64,000 bases of DNA, from the NCBI GenBank assembly GCA_963975245.1, contig CAXBFJ010000002.1, positions 186,001 to 250,000 on the forward strand. Reading direction: 5' to 3'. The translations under genes were made by a program, and so were the position numbers. Under the pieces are notes generated by a model. That model was not told the origin of the DNA. It saw only the letters and a list, made by a program, of their open reading frames with translations, and ran no database searches. Of the stretch, positions 51,871 through 61,340 are shown in pieces. The number at the start of each line of letters is the position of its first letter. Position 1 is the stretch's first letter. Origin of the DNA: Panacagrimonas sp963975245. GTDB taxonomy: Bacteria > Pseudomonadota > Gammaproteobacteria > Nevskiales > Nevskiaceae.

Positions 51871-53640
51871 CTACTTTTGCTGCGCGATCAATTCAGGCAG
51901 CTTTTCCATGGCGTGTTGATAGCCAAGCTCGACCAGTTGATCGATCTGCTTCCACTCAAACACACCCACGCTGCCAACCGGCATGTGCAGGTAGAGGTCT
52001 GCCAATGCCGCGCGCGCTTCAACGCCGGAGCCACTGGTCAGTGTTGCGGTCCGAAACAGGATGGAAAACAGACTTGGCCGCTTCTCGGATGATTTCCAGC
52101 GCAGCAGGACTTCCGGGTCCGGCCCTTCTACCCCGGGGGCTCTGACCTCGCCTTCGGTGCTGACGTCCGAGGCGATGATCAGCCCGCGTTCGAGGTCTTG
52201 CATGATGTCGGTGGGCAGACTGTTGACGACGGCGCCATCAACCAGCAGATCGCCCTTGTAGGCCATCGGGGGCGCAATGCCCGGGACGCACATGCTGGTG
52301 CCAATCCACAGGCCCAGCGGTCCGTCCTCGTGGGTCATGGCGCAACCTCGGGTGAGATTGGTCGAGACACAGAAAAACGGAATTCTGAGGTCTTCGATCT
52401 GCTGGTCGCCAAAGATTTCCTTGAGGCGTCGTCTGAACTTGCGGCCGCGAATCAGCGACACCTTGGGCAGGATGTAATCGTTGAGCGAATTGTTATCGAC
52501 AAATGTCTTGCGAATGATCTGCAGGATTTCCTGGCTGTCGTGTCCGCTGGCGGCCAGTGCGCCGATGAAGCCGCCCATGCTGGTGCCGCCATAGACGTCG
52601 ATATTGATCTTCATCTCTTCGAGTGCGCGAAGCAGCCCGATGTGCGCAAAACCGCGAGCGCCGCCACCACCGAGTACCAAACCGATGCCGCGACCGGTCA
52701 GGCTTCGCGCGATATGGGCAACATCAGCCTCGTGGCCGGGACGCAGGAAGTAGTGAGACGTCGCATCAACGGTTTCGCGCCATTTGAGGACCTCACCTGC
52801 GGGCGCACCCTCTGGCCGGATGAGGATAAGGTCCACCGGTGTTCGCAGCCCGCTACGCAGCAACTCACGGACCGCAGGGGAGGCTTCGGGCGGCATGCTG
52901 GCATCGGCAAGGATGAGGATGCGATCCACCTGGCGCATGCATCGGCGTGACCATGGGCCGGCCTTTGTCCCTCCGATATAGACCAGATGGCGGTAATGGA
53001 TCTCGATATCCTGCAGCCAGGAAATGAGCCGGTCTTCGCGATCTCCTTCCCCCAGTCGCGCATTGGCCGCGCCGGCGCCCAGGGCCTTGTCGACACGGGC
53101 AGCGTCGATGACCTGGGCATCTTTTTCTTCGTCGATGGAAGCGGCGAACGTCTCTGCGAAGCCGCGCAGGTCAATCTGCGGGGTCGCGGCAAGCACCGCA
53201 AAGCAGCGTGAGCGTCGCGAAGCGGCAAGGGCCATCGCACGCTGGTTCTGACGCAGGCGCGTGATGATAGTGCGACTCATCGCCAGCAGCATCGAAGGAT
53301 GACTGTGGAAGATCTCATCGAGGGCGTCGCGGCCAATCATCAGAACCTTAGAGTCGCGGACGGCGTACACCGTGGCGGTGCGTGTCTCGCTCGACAGCAG
53401 GCTCATTTCGCCGATGGGTTCTAGCCGGCCAATATCATTGACCAGCGTGCCGTCTTCCAGCTCAACGCGCATGCGCCCTACGGCCAGGATATAGAGATGG
53501 TCTGCCGGCGCACCAATACTGAGCAGCGTTTCGCCACTGGCCACGGAGCGCACGTGGGTGCTCAGTGCCAGGGCGTCCAGATCAGAAGGCGGCGTGCCCT
53601 CGAACAGCGGGCATTGGGCCAGCAACTCTCTTACATTCAA
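51871..53640 (-). CDS. Patatin-like phospholipase with cyclic-nucleotide-binding domain (NTE type)
   Basis: 589 residues. N-terminal cNMP-binding/Crp-like domain (about 1-125), a middle Rossmann-like region (140-315), then a patatin lipase domain: oxyanion GGGGARG (324-330), nucleophile Ser354 in GGTSMGG, and catalytic Asp466 in DGAVV. Related to neuropathy target esterase and YjjU/RssA relatives; likely hydrolyses lysophospholipid at the membrane under nucleotide control. Starts with TTG at 53640, supported by AGAGGAA nine bases upstream; the ATG there is out of frame. Confidence 0.94.
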   Translation of the reverse strand: MNVRELLAQCPLFEGTPPSDLDALALSTHVRSVASGETLLSIGAPADHLYILAVGRMRVELEDGTLVNDIGRLEPIGEMSLLSSETRTATVYAVRDSKVLMIGRDALDEIFHSHPSMLLAMSRTIITRLRQNQRAMALAASRRSRCFAVLAATPQIDLRGFAETFAASIDEEKDAQVIDAARVDKALGAGAANARLGEGDREDRLISWLQDIEIHYRHLVYIGGTKAGPWSRRCMRQVDRILILADASMPPEASPAVRELLRSGLRTPVDLILIRPEGAPAGEVLKWRETVDATSHYFLRPGHEADVAHIARSLTGRGIGLVLGGGGARGFAHIGLLRALEEMKINIDVYGGTSMGGFIGALAASGHDSQEILQIIRKTFVDNNSLNDYILPKVSLIRGRKFRRRLKEIFGDQQIEDLRIPFFCVSTNLTRGCAMTHEDGPLGLWIGTSMCVPGIAPPMAYKGDLLVDGAVVNSLPTDIMQDLERGLIIASDVSTEGEVRAPGVEGPDPEVLLRWKSSEKRPSLFSILFRTATLTSGSGVEARAALADLYLHMPVGSVGVFEWKQIDQLVELGYQHAMEKLPELIAQQK

Positions 53641-53731
53641 TCGTGCGTTCCTCTCATGCGGGCAAGTTTACTCTGGACTCGAGCCTCCTCTGCAGCTTGA
53701 GATCAGACGCGCGCATTGGATAAGGTGAGGG

Positions 53732-54172
53732 ATGACAACATCCAATCTCAATCGTTTTCTGCACACCCACATTCCCCTGAGTGCGCACATGGGCATGAAG
53801 GTTCTGGCCCTGGAAGCGGGACGTGTGCAAATTCATCTGCCGCGCGCGCGCAACCTGAATCCGCACGGCACTGTATTTGGCGGCGCCCTGACCGCATTGG
53901 GACTGGTCAGTGGATGGTCGCTGGTCTACAGCGCTTTTGAACGTGCCGGTGTTCCCACCAAGCTCGTGGGACAACGTAGCGAATGCGAATTTCTGGCTCC
54001 GGCGACCGGCGACTGCTCTTCCGAGACCTGCTGCGACGAGAAGGAACTGCAGGCGCTGATCAAGCGATTCCGCGACGGCGGGAAAGCGCGCATCGAGCTG
54101 GCAACGAGCATCCGTGTCGGCAACATTGAGGTGGCCCGCCACCAAGGCGTTTATGCTGCGCTCCCCGAATAA
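53732..54172 (+). CDS. YiiD C-terminal-type hotdog thioesterase
   Basis: 146 residues. The hotdog-fold segment NLNPHGTVFGGALTALGLVSG is the YiiD_C/PaaI-like core. A small acyl-CoA thioesterase is likely. A CC pair (SETCCDEK) lies in a loop. AAGGTGAGGG precedes the ATG. Divergent from the patatin gene; 23 bases before the Nudix gene. Confidence 0.85.
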   Translation: MTTSNLNRFLHTHIPLSAHMGMKVLALEAGRVQIHLPRARNLNPHGTVFGGALTALGLVSGWSLVYSAFERAGVPTKLVGQRSECEFLAPATGDCSSETCCDEKELQALIKRFRDGGKARIELATSIRVGNIEVARHQGVYAALPE

Positions 54173-54195
54173 ATCTTCGACCTTCTAATCCGCCC

Positions 54196-54729
54196 ATGAG
54201 CAATTTCAGATTCTGTCCGCAATGTGCCCAGCCCCTGGAACCGATGCCGCTGGGAGGTGCGACGCGCATGGCTTGTGTAGCGCCCAAGTGCGGATTCGTA
54301 CATTGGGACAATCCCACGCCAGTCGTGGCTGCCATCGTGGAACATGAAGGCAAGATTGTGCTCGCGCGCAACGTGGCCTGGCCTGCAACCTGGTACGCGT
54401 TGATCACCGGGTTTCTGGAGCGGGCGGAAGACCCCGCCGAAGGCATCATGCGAGAGGTCAAGGAAGAACTGGATCTGGATGCTCAGTCTGCAACATATGT
54501 CGGCATCTACGAGTTCCGCCGCATGAACCAGATCATCATCGCCTATCACGTGCCCGCCACCGGGACGATCAAGCTCAATGAGGAACTGGTGGACTACAAG
54601 CATGTGAGCTTTGACCAGGCCACCTACTGGGAAGCGGGTACTGGCTATGCACTGCGGGACTGGCTGCGCAGCAAAGGCCATGATCCTCAGGTCTTGGATT
54701 TCACGCAGGGCCTGAACAAAGATTCCTGA
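54196..54729 (+). CDS. Nudix hydrolase with N-terminal zinc ribbon
   Basis: 177 residues. N-terminal zinc ribbon with CPQC (7-10) and a second Cys pair (CVAPKC). The Nudix box is GFLERAEDPAEGIMREVKEE, continuing LDL. The usual glycine near the end (EExGU) is Asp (EELDL). Resembles the NudC/YfcD-like zinc-ribbon group; the substrate is probably a nucleotide derivative. No clear ribosome site. Confidence 0.9.
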   Translation: MSNFRFCPQCAQPLEPMPLGGATRMACVAPKCGFVHWDNPTPVVAAIVEHEGKIVLARNVAWPATWYALITGFLERAEDPAEGIMREVKEELDLDAQSATYVGIYEFRRMNQIIIAYHVPATGTIKLNEELVDYKHVSFDQATYWEAGTGYALRDWLRSKGHDPQVLDFTQGLNKDS

Positions 54730-54885
54730 GGGTGCCAGCTGAACAATCCAGCCCGAGGCGCGTCCAGGCGAGGAAGTAGTTTGGTGCGGGCGGGAGGCGT
54801 GATATCTTTGCCCGCTAAGTTACTGATGACACTGTCGGCCTGATGGGCGCGATATGTGATGACCTAATTTTGTTGGAGAGTTCTG

Positions 54886-55215
54886 ATGTCGGCGTTTGTT
54901 CGTGTCCTGTTCGTCGCCCTGTTTTCGCTAAGCGTGCTTGCAACCGGCGCTTGTTCATCCAAGAAGACCATTGACGCGACCAGCGCCAAGGCCGTGATCG
55001 CCGGCGTGAACAAGGGCGACTACGTGATCGTCACTACGCGCAATGACGCTGTGCACAAGTTCAAGGTGACCAAGATCACCAACAAGGCCCTCTACGGCAA
55101 CAATGCCCGGGTCGTTTACGAAGACATGCAGAAGGTCGTGGTCAGCAAGAAAGCTGACAAGTCTGACGAAGATGAAGACGAAGAGGGCGGCAGCTTCTGG
55201 TCCCGCATCTTCTGA
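54886..55215 (+). CDS. Small lipoprotein, function unknown
   Basis: 109 residues. Signal peptide ending LATGAC (Cys23). The mature part has an LSm/SH3-like strand pattern: KGDYVIVTTRNDAVHKFKVTKITNKALYG. It ends in an acidic KSDEDEDEEGG tail. No name can be given. TTGGAGAG ribosome site. The 156 bases before it (54730-54885) hold its promoter region and no other gene. Confidence 0.75.
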   Translation: MSAFVRVLFVALFSLSVLATGACSSKKTIDATSAKAVIAGVNKGDYVIVTTRNDAVHKFKVTKITNKALYGNNARVVYEDMQKVVVSKKADKSDEDEDEEGGSFWSRIF

Positions 55216-55221
55216 TTTTGG

Positions 55222-55237
55222 GGCGGCATTAGCCGCC
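55222..55237. repeat. Inverted repeat GGCGGC-ATTA-GCCGCC between convergent genes
   Basis: Perfect 6-bp hairpin just after the lipoprotein stop, without a T tract in either direction. Possibly part of a weak terminator shared with the convergent prolyl aminopeptidase gene. Confidence 0.45.
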
Positions 55238-55266
55238 GCTGATTCACAGGGCCTAGCGAGTCTTCG

Positions 55267-56211
55267 CTAACGCAGGCTGGCGAAGCGGTCCAGGGCCTGA
55301 AGCAATTCCTTGTAGATGCCGCTTTCGCTGGCGGCATGGCCTGCGTCGGGCACGATGGTGAATTGCGCTTCTGGCCAGGCGCGGTGTAATTCCCAGGCAG
55401 AGCGCAAGGGGCAAACCACGTCATATCGGCCATGCACGATCGCCGTCGGGATTTGACGGATCCGATCAACATTCTCGATCAGCTGGTTATCTGACTCGAA
55501 GAAGCCGCGATTCATGAAATAGTGACATTCGATTCTCGCGAATGCCTCGGCAAAGCGATCCGCACTGAAGCGGGATACCAGATCCATCTTCGGCAATAGC
55601 TTGCTTGTTGAGCCTTCCCAGATGCTCCAGGCGCGCGCCGCTTCGAGCCGCACGGATTGATCATCGCTGGTCAGGCGGCGGTGATAGGCAGCCACCATGT
55701 CGCCACGTTCGGCTTCCGGAATCGGAGCCAGGAAATGCTCCCAGGCGTCGGGGAAAATCCAGCTAGCACCTTCCTGATAGAACCAGTCAACTTCACGTTT
55801 GCGCAGCAAAAATATGCCGCGCAAGACCAGCGCGGTCACCCGATCCGGATGTGCTTGCGCGTAGGCCAGCGCGAGGGTTGAGCCCCAGGAGCCGCCAAAA
55901 ACGAGCCAGCGATCAATGCCGAGGTGCTCGCGTATGCGCTCCATGTCAGCGACCAGGTCCCAGGTCGTGTTCTCGCGCAGCTCGGCATGCGGTGTTGAGC
56001 GCCCACATCCGCGCTGATCAAACAGGATCGCCCGATATTTTTCCGGATTGAAGAATTGTCGGTGCCAGGGTTCTGATCCGCCGCCAGGTCCACCGTGGAC
56101 AAACAGCGCAGCCTGAGCCTTGGGATTGCCGCTTTCCTCGATATGCAATTCATGCAGATCGGAAACGCGCAGGCGGTGTGTCTGGAAGGGCTCAACGACA
56201 GGAAAAGACAT
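55267..56211 (-). CDS. pip: Prolyl aminopeptidase (proline iminopeptidase)
   Basis: 314 residues. Alpha/beta hydrolase of peptidase family S33: HGGPGGGS oxyanion loop (39-46), DQRGCGRS (65-72) and nucleophile Ser108 in GGSWGS. The late catalytic His is in PDAGHAA. Releases N-terminal proline. Divergent from the lytic transglycosylase; 211 intergenic bases (56212-56422) contain no other gene. Confidence 0.95.
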   Translation of the reverse strand: MSFPVVEPFQTHRLRVSDLHELHIEESGNPKAQAALFVHGGPGGGSEPWHRQFFNPEKYRAILFDQRGCGRSTPHAELRENTTWDLVADMERIREHLGIDRWLVFGGSWGSTLALAYAQAHPDRVTALVLRGIFLLRKREVDWFYQEGASWIFPDAWEHFLAPIPEAERGDMVAAYHRRLTSDDQSVRLEAARAWSIWEGSTSKLLPKMDLVSRFSADRFAEAFARIECHYFMNRGFFESDNQLIENVDRIRQIPTAIVHGRYDVVCPLRSAWELHRAWPEAQFTIVPDAGHAASESGIYKELLQALDRFASLR

Positions 56212-56422
56212 GATCAGGTTTTCTTCATGCGCCGGGGAAAGGTCTTGAATCGTGAAGCACGATGTTGGTCAGTGCAATCCGACCGTTCGGTCTGCTGTGC
56301 AAGCGAACATGAAAGCAGTTGCCCTTGAACCCATGTTCGTTGAAGCTGCCCAAGCCGCGCGCTAGCATCCTGCGACTGCCCGGGCTGAAAAGCCGGAGCG
56401 CCGAAAACCCCTGAGATATTGA

Positions 56423-58072
56423 ATGAGCCCCAAGCCGATTCTGCGTGTCACGCTGTCCTGCCTGTTATTGCTGTTCCTGAATGGCCGAGCGTATTCGGCA
56501 GCGCCCGGCGCAAAGCTTGAAGTCGCCCAGCTACAGCCGGCGGATGCACCCTTGCAGCGTCCGCCTGCAAGGGTGGTGGCGGGGCAGCAGGATGTGGATG
56601 TGCTCTTTCCGCGGTACGGCGTGTTGGCTCCCAATGTCTCCTTCTGGACACAGGTTTTTGGCGCTATTCCGGATACGCACAGTGTGGTGCATTCAACGGT
56701 TTATCCGGACCTGATTCTAGAAACGCTGGATTTTGGCGCCGAGGCGGCCATTCTGAACAAGGACGACCTGCGACAACTCAGGAATCAGCGGGAGCGAGAG
56801 GCGACCGGGAGAATCAAGATTCATCTTGAACGGATTCATGAGGCGCGTCACGCCCCGGAAACTCTGCGTGGAGAAGAGCGGCGTCTGTACACCTTGTTTG
56901 CGCATGTTGACGATGCCGATCGCTTTCAGAAAGCAGCAGATTCGCTTCGTTCCCAGCGCGGAATCAAGAGCAGGACGCACCGCGCACTGGAAATTTCCGG
57001 CCGTTATATGCCGTACATGGAAAGTGTCTTCGAATCCTACGGCCTGCCCAAGCAACTGACGCGATTGCCGCTGGTGGAGTCGAGCTTCAATGTGGACGCC
57101 TATTCCAAGGTTGGTGCGGCGGGGCTCTGGCAGTTCATTCCTTCTTCGGCCCGCGTGTACATGCGTCTGAACAAGATCGTGGACGATCGACGTGATCCCT
57201 GGTTGAGCACCGATGCCGCTGCTCGCCACCTGCGCGATGATTTCAGGAAGTTGCAGAGCTGGCCCCTAGCACTGACGGCTTATAACTTCGGTCGTGCGGG
57301 TGTCGCGCGCGGGCTTGAAGAAATTGGCGGGACCACGCTGGAAGATCTGATCAATCGCTACGAGCATCGCCGCTTTGGTTTTGCCTCACGCAATTTTTAC
57401 GCGGAGTTCCTGGCCGCATTTGATGTAGAACGAGACTGGCGACTGCATTTTGGCGAAGTGCTGCGTGATCCGCCTCTCCAGTACGATCAGGTCCAGACGC
57501 GCCACTACGTGCCCTATGACACCCTGCGACGCATCTCGAGATTGGATGCCGAACAGTTTCGCCAGTTCAACCCGGCGTACAAGCCGCAGGTTCTTGCCGG
57601 CAAACTCTACGTGCCGCCCGGGCACGCGATCAAAGTGCCCTCAGGCCACGGTCAGGCGATGGAAGTGGCTTATGCCGGCCTGGATCAAAGTCAGGTGTTC
57701 AGCAAGCAGCGGGTCAATCATTTTTATCACCGGGTCACACGCGGCCAGACCCTGTCAGGCATCGCCAGTCGGTACGGTGTATCGCAGAGCTCCATTCGCG
57801 CCAATAACCGAATCGGCCGCAAAGGCGTCATTCGCATCGGTCAGCGCCTGAAAATCGTGCCGCAGGGTGGTGTAGATGCGATGCCGACAATCAAGCAGGC
57901 CGCTGCCGCCCCGAAAAAACCACAGTATTCAATTCACAAAGTAAGCAGCGGGCAAACCCTGAGCGCCATCAGTCGCCGATACGGTGTGCCTGTAGCCGAG
58001 ATCAGGCGCGTAAATGGTCTGGGCCGGTCAAGCCTGATCAAGGTTGGTCAGCGGCTCAAGGTACCGAAATAG
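56423..58072 (+). CDS. mltD: Membrane-bound lytic murein transglycosylase D-like, two LysM domains
   Basis: 549 residues. Signal peptide (RVTLSCLLLLFLNGRAYS), a linker, then an SLT domain with catalytic Glu219 (LPLVESSF) and GAAGLWQFIPSSAR. Two C-terminal LysM repeats (about 433-480 and 503-549, each with GQTLS.I) bind peptidoglycan. No lipobox is visible, so it is secreted to the periplasm instead of lipid-anchored. Cleaves glycan strands with anhydro-muropeptide formation. Confidence 0.95.
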   Translation: MSPKPILRVTLSCLLLLFLNGRAYSAAPGAKLEVAQLQPADAPLQRPPARVVAGQQDVDVLFPRYGVLAPNVSFWTQVFGAIPDTHSVVHSTVYPDLILETLDFGAEAAILNKDDLRQLRNQREREATGRIKIHLERIHEARHAPETLRGEERRLYTLFAHVDDADRFQKAADSLRSQRGIKSRTHRALEISGRYMPYMESVFESYGLPKQLTRLPLVESSFNVDAYSKVGAAGLWQFIPSSARVYMRLNKIVDDRRDPWLSTDAAARHLRDDFRKLQSWPLALTAYNFGRAGVARGLEEIGGTTLEDLINRYEHRRFGFASRNFYAEFLAAFDVERDWRLHFGEVLRDPPLQYDQVQTRHYVPYDTLRRISRLDAEQFRQFNPAYKPQVLAGKLYVPPGHAIKVPSGHGQAMEVAYAGLDQSQVFSKQRVNHFYHRVTRGQTLSGIASRYGVSQSSIRANNRIGRKGVIRIGQRLKIVPQGGVDAMPTIKQAAAAPKKPQYSIHKVSSGQTLSAISRRYGVPVAEIRRVNGLGRSSLIKVGQRLKVPK

Positions 58073-58099
58073 GCACGCGAGGCATCGGCGTCGGATGCT

Positions 58100-58588
58100 T
58101 CAGAAGAAATACTGGAAGACAAAAATACCAATCATGACCAGCGCGATGACCAGCTTGGCGACCATGCCCAGCATCAGGCCAACCCAGGTGCCGATGCCAG
58201 ACCGGGCCGCTTGATCCAGGGATTTCTGCGCCTTCATCTCGCCGAGAACGGCGCCGATGAAGGGGCCCAGTATCAGGCCCCAAAGGCCGAAAAAGATTCC
58301 GATGAAGGCGCCGAGCATGGCACCGCCTATCGCCTGCGGACTGGCGCCAACCTTCTTGGCCCCCAGACTGCCGGCAATGAAATCCAGAATCATGCCGAAG
58401 ACCAGCAGCACGCCAAGGATGCTTAGTGTGACGACGCCGACTTGTTGGTAACCGTCGAGCCAGGCCAGCAACCACAGGCCACCGAAAACAAATGGCAATC
58501 CGGGCAATGCTGGCAGCACCGCGCCCGCAAGGCCGACAGCAATGATTGCGTACGCCAGAACAAGCAGCAGAATGTATGTCCAATCCAT
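58100..58588 (-). CDS. DUF456 family small membrane protein
   Basis: 162 residues, about four hydrophobic segments rich in Gly and Ala. Family segments VLPALPGLPFVFGGLWLLAW and GAFIGIFFGLWGLILGPFIGAVLGE. Function unknown. Converges on mltD and diverges from the DUF3336 patatin. Confidence 0.9.
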   Translation of the reverse strand: MDWTYILLLVLAYAIIAVGLAGAVLPALPGLPFVFGGLWLLAWLDGYQQVGVVTLSILGVLLVFGMILDFIAGSLGAKKVGASPQAIGGAMLGAFIGIFFGLWGLILGPFIGAVLGEMKAQKSLDQAARSGIGTWVGLMLGMVAKLVIALVMIGIFVFQYFF

Positions 58589-58691
58589 CGTAGTAAGTTT
58601 GCATCCCTTGGCCCGTCATTGTCTGTGATTGTGACTTTCGGGGCCGCTCGGCCATGGTCCCCACCCGTCGTACATCGCATAAACTGAAGCA

Positions 58692-60167
58692 ATGGCAGCC
58701 TTACGACCCGTACGCGACCCGCTTCCTCGGCGCATTCGCGAGCTTGATGCCGCGCAGTCCTTCGCTGAATGGCGAGAGATCGCGCTGGACCTTGATCGGC
58801 TTGAGGGTGCAGAAGCCTGGAAGCAGGACGAGGCCAGCGATCTATACGATCATTTTCTGATTCGTGAGCGACTCACGGACATGCGCCGCTTGCGCGAATC
58901 CGGAGAGGTATTGCGTCTGGTTCATACCTTGCACGAAGGCCTGCATGGCAACCTCGGCAATATCACCTCACCAGGTCTCTATGCCTTCGCGCGCATCGGA
59001 ACCAAATACCTGATCGAGGAATACATCCGGGAAGTCGTCCGTTGTCTGGACTATGTCTGTGCCGGGGATTTCGAGGATTTTTCGCAGGAAGAGAAAATCA
59101 TTTTCTTCAAGCGGACCGGGACCAGCTTTGGTAGAAGCGCGCTGCTGCTGTCGGGTGGCGCCACGCTCGGAATGTTTCATGTGGGCGTCATCAAGGCGCT
59201 TTTCGAGCAACGCCTGTTGCCGCGCGTGATCAGCGGGTCCAGTGCGGGCTCCATCATTGCCGCCATGGCCGGTACGCGCACGGATGCGCAGATGCCGGAA
59301 ATGTTCAATACCGAAACACTGAATCTGTCGGCATTCCAGCGCGTAAGCTTGCAGAACGTGCTCAAGAACGGCGGGGTCATGGATTCCGGACAGCTTGAGC
59401 GCTGCCTGGAAATCAACGTTGGCGAAGAGACTTTCACCGAAGCTTTTCAGCGCACGCGGCGGATCATTGGCGTGACAGTTTCCGCTGCTGAAGAACATCA
59501 GCAAGGTCGCTTGCTCAATTATCTGACGGCACCGAATGTGCTCATCGGTCGTGCGGTGCTGGCCTCGTGCGCCGTCCCCGGCGTTTTTCCTTCTGTGCAG
59601 CTCACCGCGCGTGACTTCGAAGGTGAGATCGTGCCCTACCTACCTTCCAAGCGATGGCTGGACGGCACGGTGTACAGCGACCTGCCGATGTTGCGATTGT
59701 CGCGATTGCACAACGTCAATCACTACATCGTCAGTCAGACCAATCCGCATGTCGTGCCATTCATGATGAATGATCAGGCCAGCAATCGCGGGATCATTCC
59801 GCTGGCCCGTCGCTTGGCGCTCGGCGCCAGCCGTAACACGCTCAAGCTCGCGCGCGAACATCTTCGTGAATCGCCAGTGCGACGCGTCGCCGACCAGCTC
59901 AATGCGGTCATCGCGCAGCGATACTCCGGCGACATCAACATCCTGCCGCGACAAAGTCCGCGTCAGTTGCTGAAGCTGTTCAGCAATCTCAATGCCCGGG
60001 AACTCGCACAATTCATCGGGGACGGCGAGAGAGCCACCTGGCCCAAGATCGAACGGCTGCGCAATCAGTCAGCCATTTCGCGAGCCTTTGAGGATTGTCT
60101 GCAGATCCTCAAGATGCAGCGGGGTCAGGGCAGATACTCCGGCGATCGTCGCCGCAAGCTGAGTTAG
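58692..60167 (+). CDS. Patatin-like lipase with N-terminal DUF3336 domain
   Basis: 491 residues. N-terminal DUF3336 region (about 20-140) as in TAG lipases of the Tgl3/Tgl5/SDP1 group. The patatin domain follows: LLSGGATLG (152-160), nucleophile Ser184 in SGSSAGS and the late Asp in KRWLDGTVYSDLP. Predicted to hydrolyse triacylglycerol or wax/lipid-body lipids. Distinct from the cNMP-binding patatin at 51.9 kb. Starts upstream of a TetR and an acyl-CoA-synthetase-like gene. Confidence 0.92.
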   Translation: MAALRPVRDPLPRRIRELDAAQSFAEWREIALDLDRLEGAEAWKQDEASDLYDHFLIRERLTDMRRLRESGEVLRLVHTLHEGLHGNLGNITSPGLYAFARIGTKYLIEEYIREVVRCLDYVCAGDFEDFSQEEKIIFFKRTGTSFGRSALLLSGGATLGMFHVGVIKALFEQRLLPRVISGSSAGSIIAAMAGTRTDAQMPEMFNTETLNLSAFQRVSLQNVLKNGGVMDSGQLERCLEINVGEETFTEAFQRTRRIIGVTVSAAEEHQQGRLLNYLTAPNVLIGRAVLASCAVPGVFPSVQLTARDFEGEIVPYLPSKRWLDGTVYSDLPMLRLSRLHNVNHYIVSQTNPHVVPFMMNDQASNRGIIPLARRLALGASRNTLKLAREHLRESPVRRVADQLNAVIAQRYSGDINILPRQSPRQLLKLFSNLNARELAQFIGDGERATWPKIERLRNQSAISRAFEDCLQILKMQRGQGRYSGDRRRKLS

Positions 60168-60512
60168 TACGCCGATCCTTCCTCGGCCGCGGTGCCAGGC
60201 ATTCCTGGCCTTTGGTGGGCCCGCCAGTGGCGGGGCGGCCAATCCCGGTTGCTGATTCAACTATCTGCCACCGAGTTTCCGACGATCAATGCCGCCTGTC
60301 GCAGTGCCTGCGCCCCTCTTTGTATTTTATAGGACGATAAGTTTCGTAATTGATTCAGGGCAGCTTGATGGCAAGCCTGCTCCCGGGCCGTACGAATCCA
60401 GATGCACGTTTTTGATTGCAGGCAAACCTGGGTCGGCACGGTAAAGCACCACCATGCAACGGCGATCCAATCAGCAGGTTCCAGGGTCGCGGTCAGTCAA
60501 GGAATCCTCATC
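60168..60512. other. 345-base intergenic region upstream of the third TetR gene
   Basis: No protein gene. It contains a small hairpin (CCAGG-CATT-CCTGG near 60200), a GC-rich palindromic patch at about 60220-60240 that may end the lipase transcript, and an AT-rich stretch (about 60310-60350) that could hold the TetR promoter. No convincing operator was found. Confidence 0.5.
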
Positions 60513-61181
60513 ATGACGCTCGATACGGCTTCGAATACATCATCAAATTCAACAACTTCTCAGGCTGATCCACTGATGCCGGTGACCGCCCGCGGGCAGG
60601 CGACACGACGCAAGCTGCTGAACGCTGCCGAGATGGAGTTTGGCAACAAGGGCTTCCACGTGTCTTCGGTCAGCTCGATCACGGGACGGGCCGGCGTGGG
60701 GCAGGGTACCTTCTATCTTTACTTCCGTACCAAGGAAGAGATATTTGTAACCCTTGTTCAGGAAATAGGACGAAACCTGCGCGGAAAGATGCAGGCTGCG
60801 CTGCAGGCCCCGGGAGAACGCAGTTCTCGCGAGCGGGCAGCGCTGCAGACATTCTTCGATTTCTCGGTCAGCAATCGCGCGCATTTCCGAATTGTTCAGG
60901 AGGCGCAGTTTGTGGATGAAGCGGTCTTCCGCGACTACTACGAACAAATCGCCGCCGACTACGCCCAAAGCCTGGAGGACAATTCCGAGGGACAAAGCGC
61001 CGCAGAGCGCGATCCGCAGGTTCGTGCCTGGGGCCTGTTGGGAATGGGACACTTCGTCGGTCTGCGCCGATACCTTTGCACGGCCTCAGATCCTTCTCGT
61101 CAGGACTTTGATTCGATGATGTCGCTGATCAAGCACCAGGCGCCAAGCCAGAGTGCGCAAGGGGTTGCCGCCCCGGTCTGA
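60513..61181 (+). CDS. TetR-family regulator
   Basis: 222 residues from the ATG at 60513 (AAGGA nine bases upstream; the frame is open further upstream without a start signal). Ser/Thr/Asn-rich N-terminal tail, helix-turn-helix with FHVSSVSSITGRAGVGQGTFYLYF, and a divergent ligand domain. Typical of regulators of lipid or efflux genes. Lies between the DUF3336 lipase and the acyl-CoA-synthetase-like gene, all co-directional. Confidence 0.93.
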   Translation: MTLDTASNTSSNSTTSQADPLMPVTARGQATRRKLLNAAEMEFGNKGFHVSSVSSITGRAGVGQGTFYLYFRTKEEIFVTLVQEIGRNLRGKMQAALQAPGERSSRERAALQTFFDFSVSNRAHFRIVQEAQFVDEAVFRDYYEQIAADYAQSLEDNSEGQSAAERDPQVRAWGLLGMGHFVGLRRYLCTASDPSRQDFDSMMSLIKHQAPSQSAQGVAAPV

Positions 61182-61340
61182 GGGTGTTGAGGATTCGGTC
61201 AAACAAAGGCCGGCGAGGTTGTCGCCTGTGAACTGAGTCACGTAATACGGCTGGCAATGCCGCTTGTTGCCAGGGCGGGCGGTTTCTGCAGCAGCGCATC
61301 GGATATCTTCGAGTACCTGCTGAATTCGCACCATTGCACG

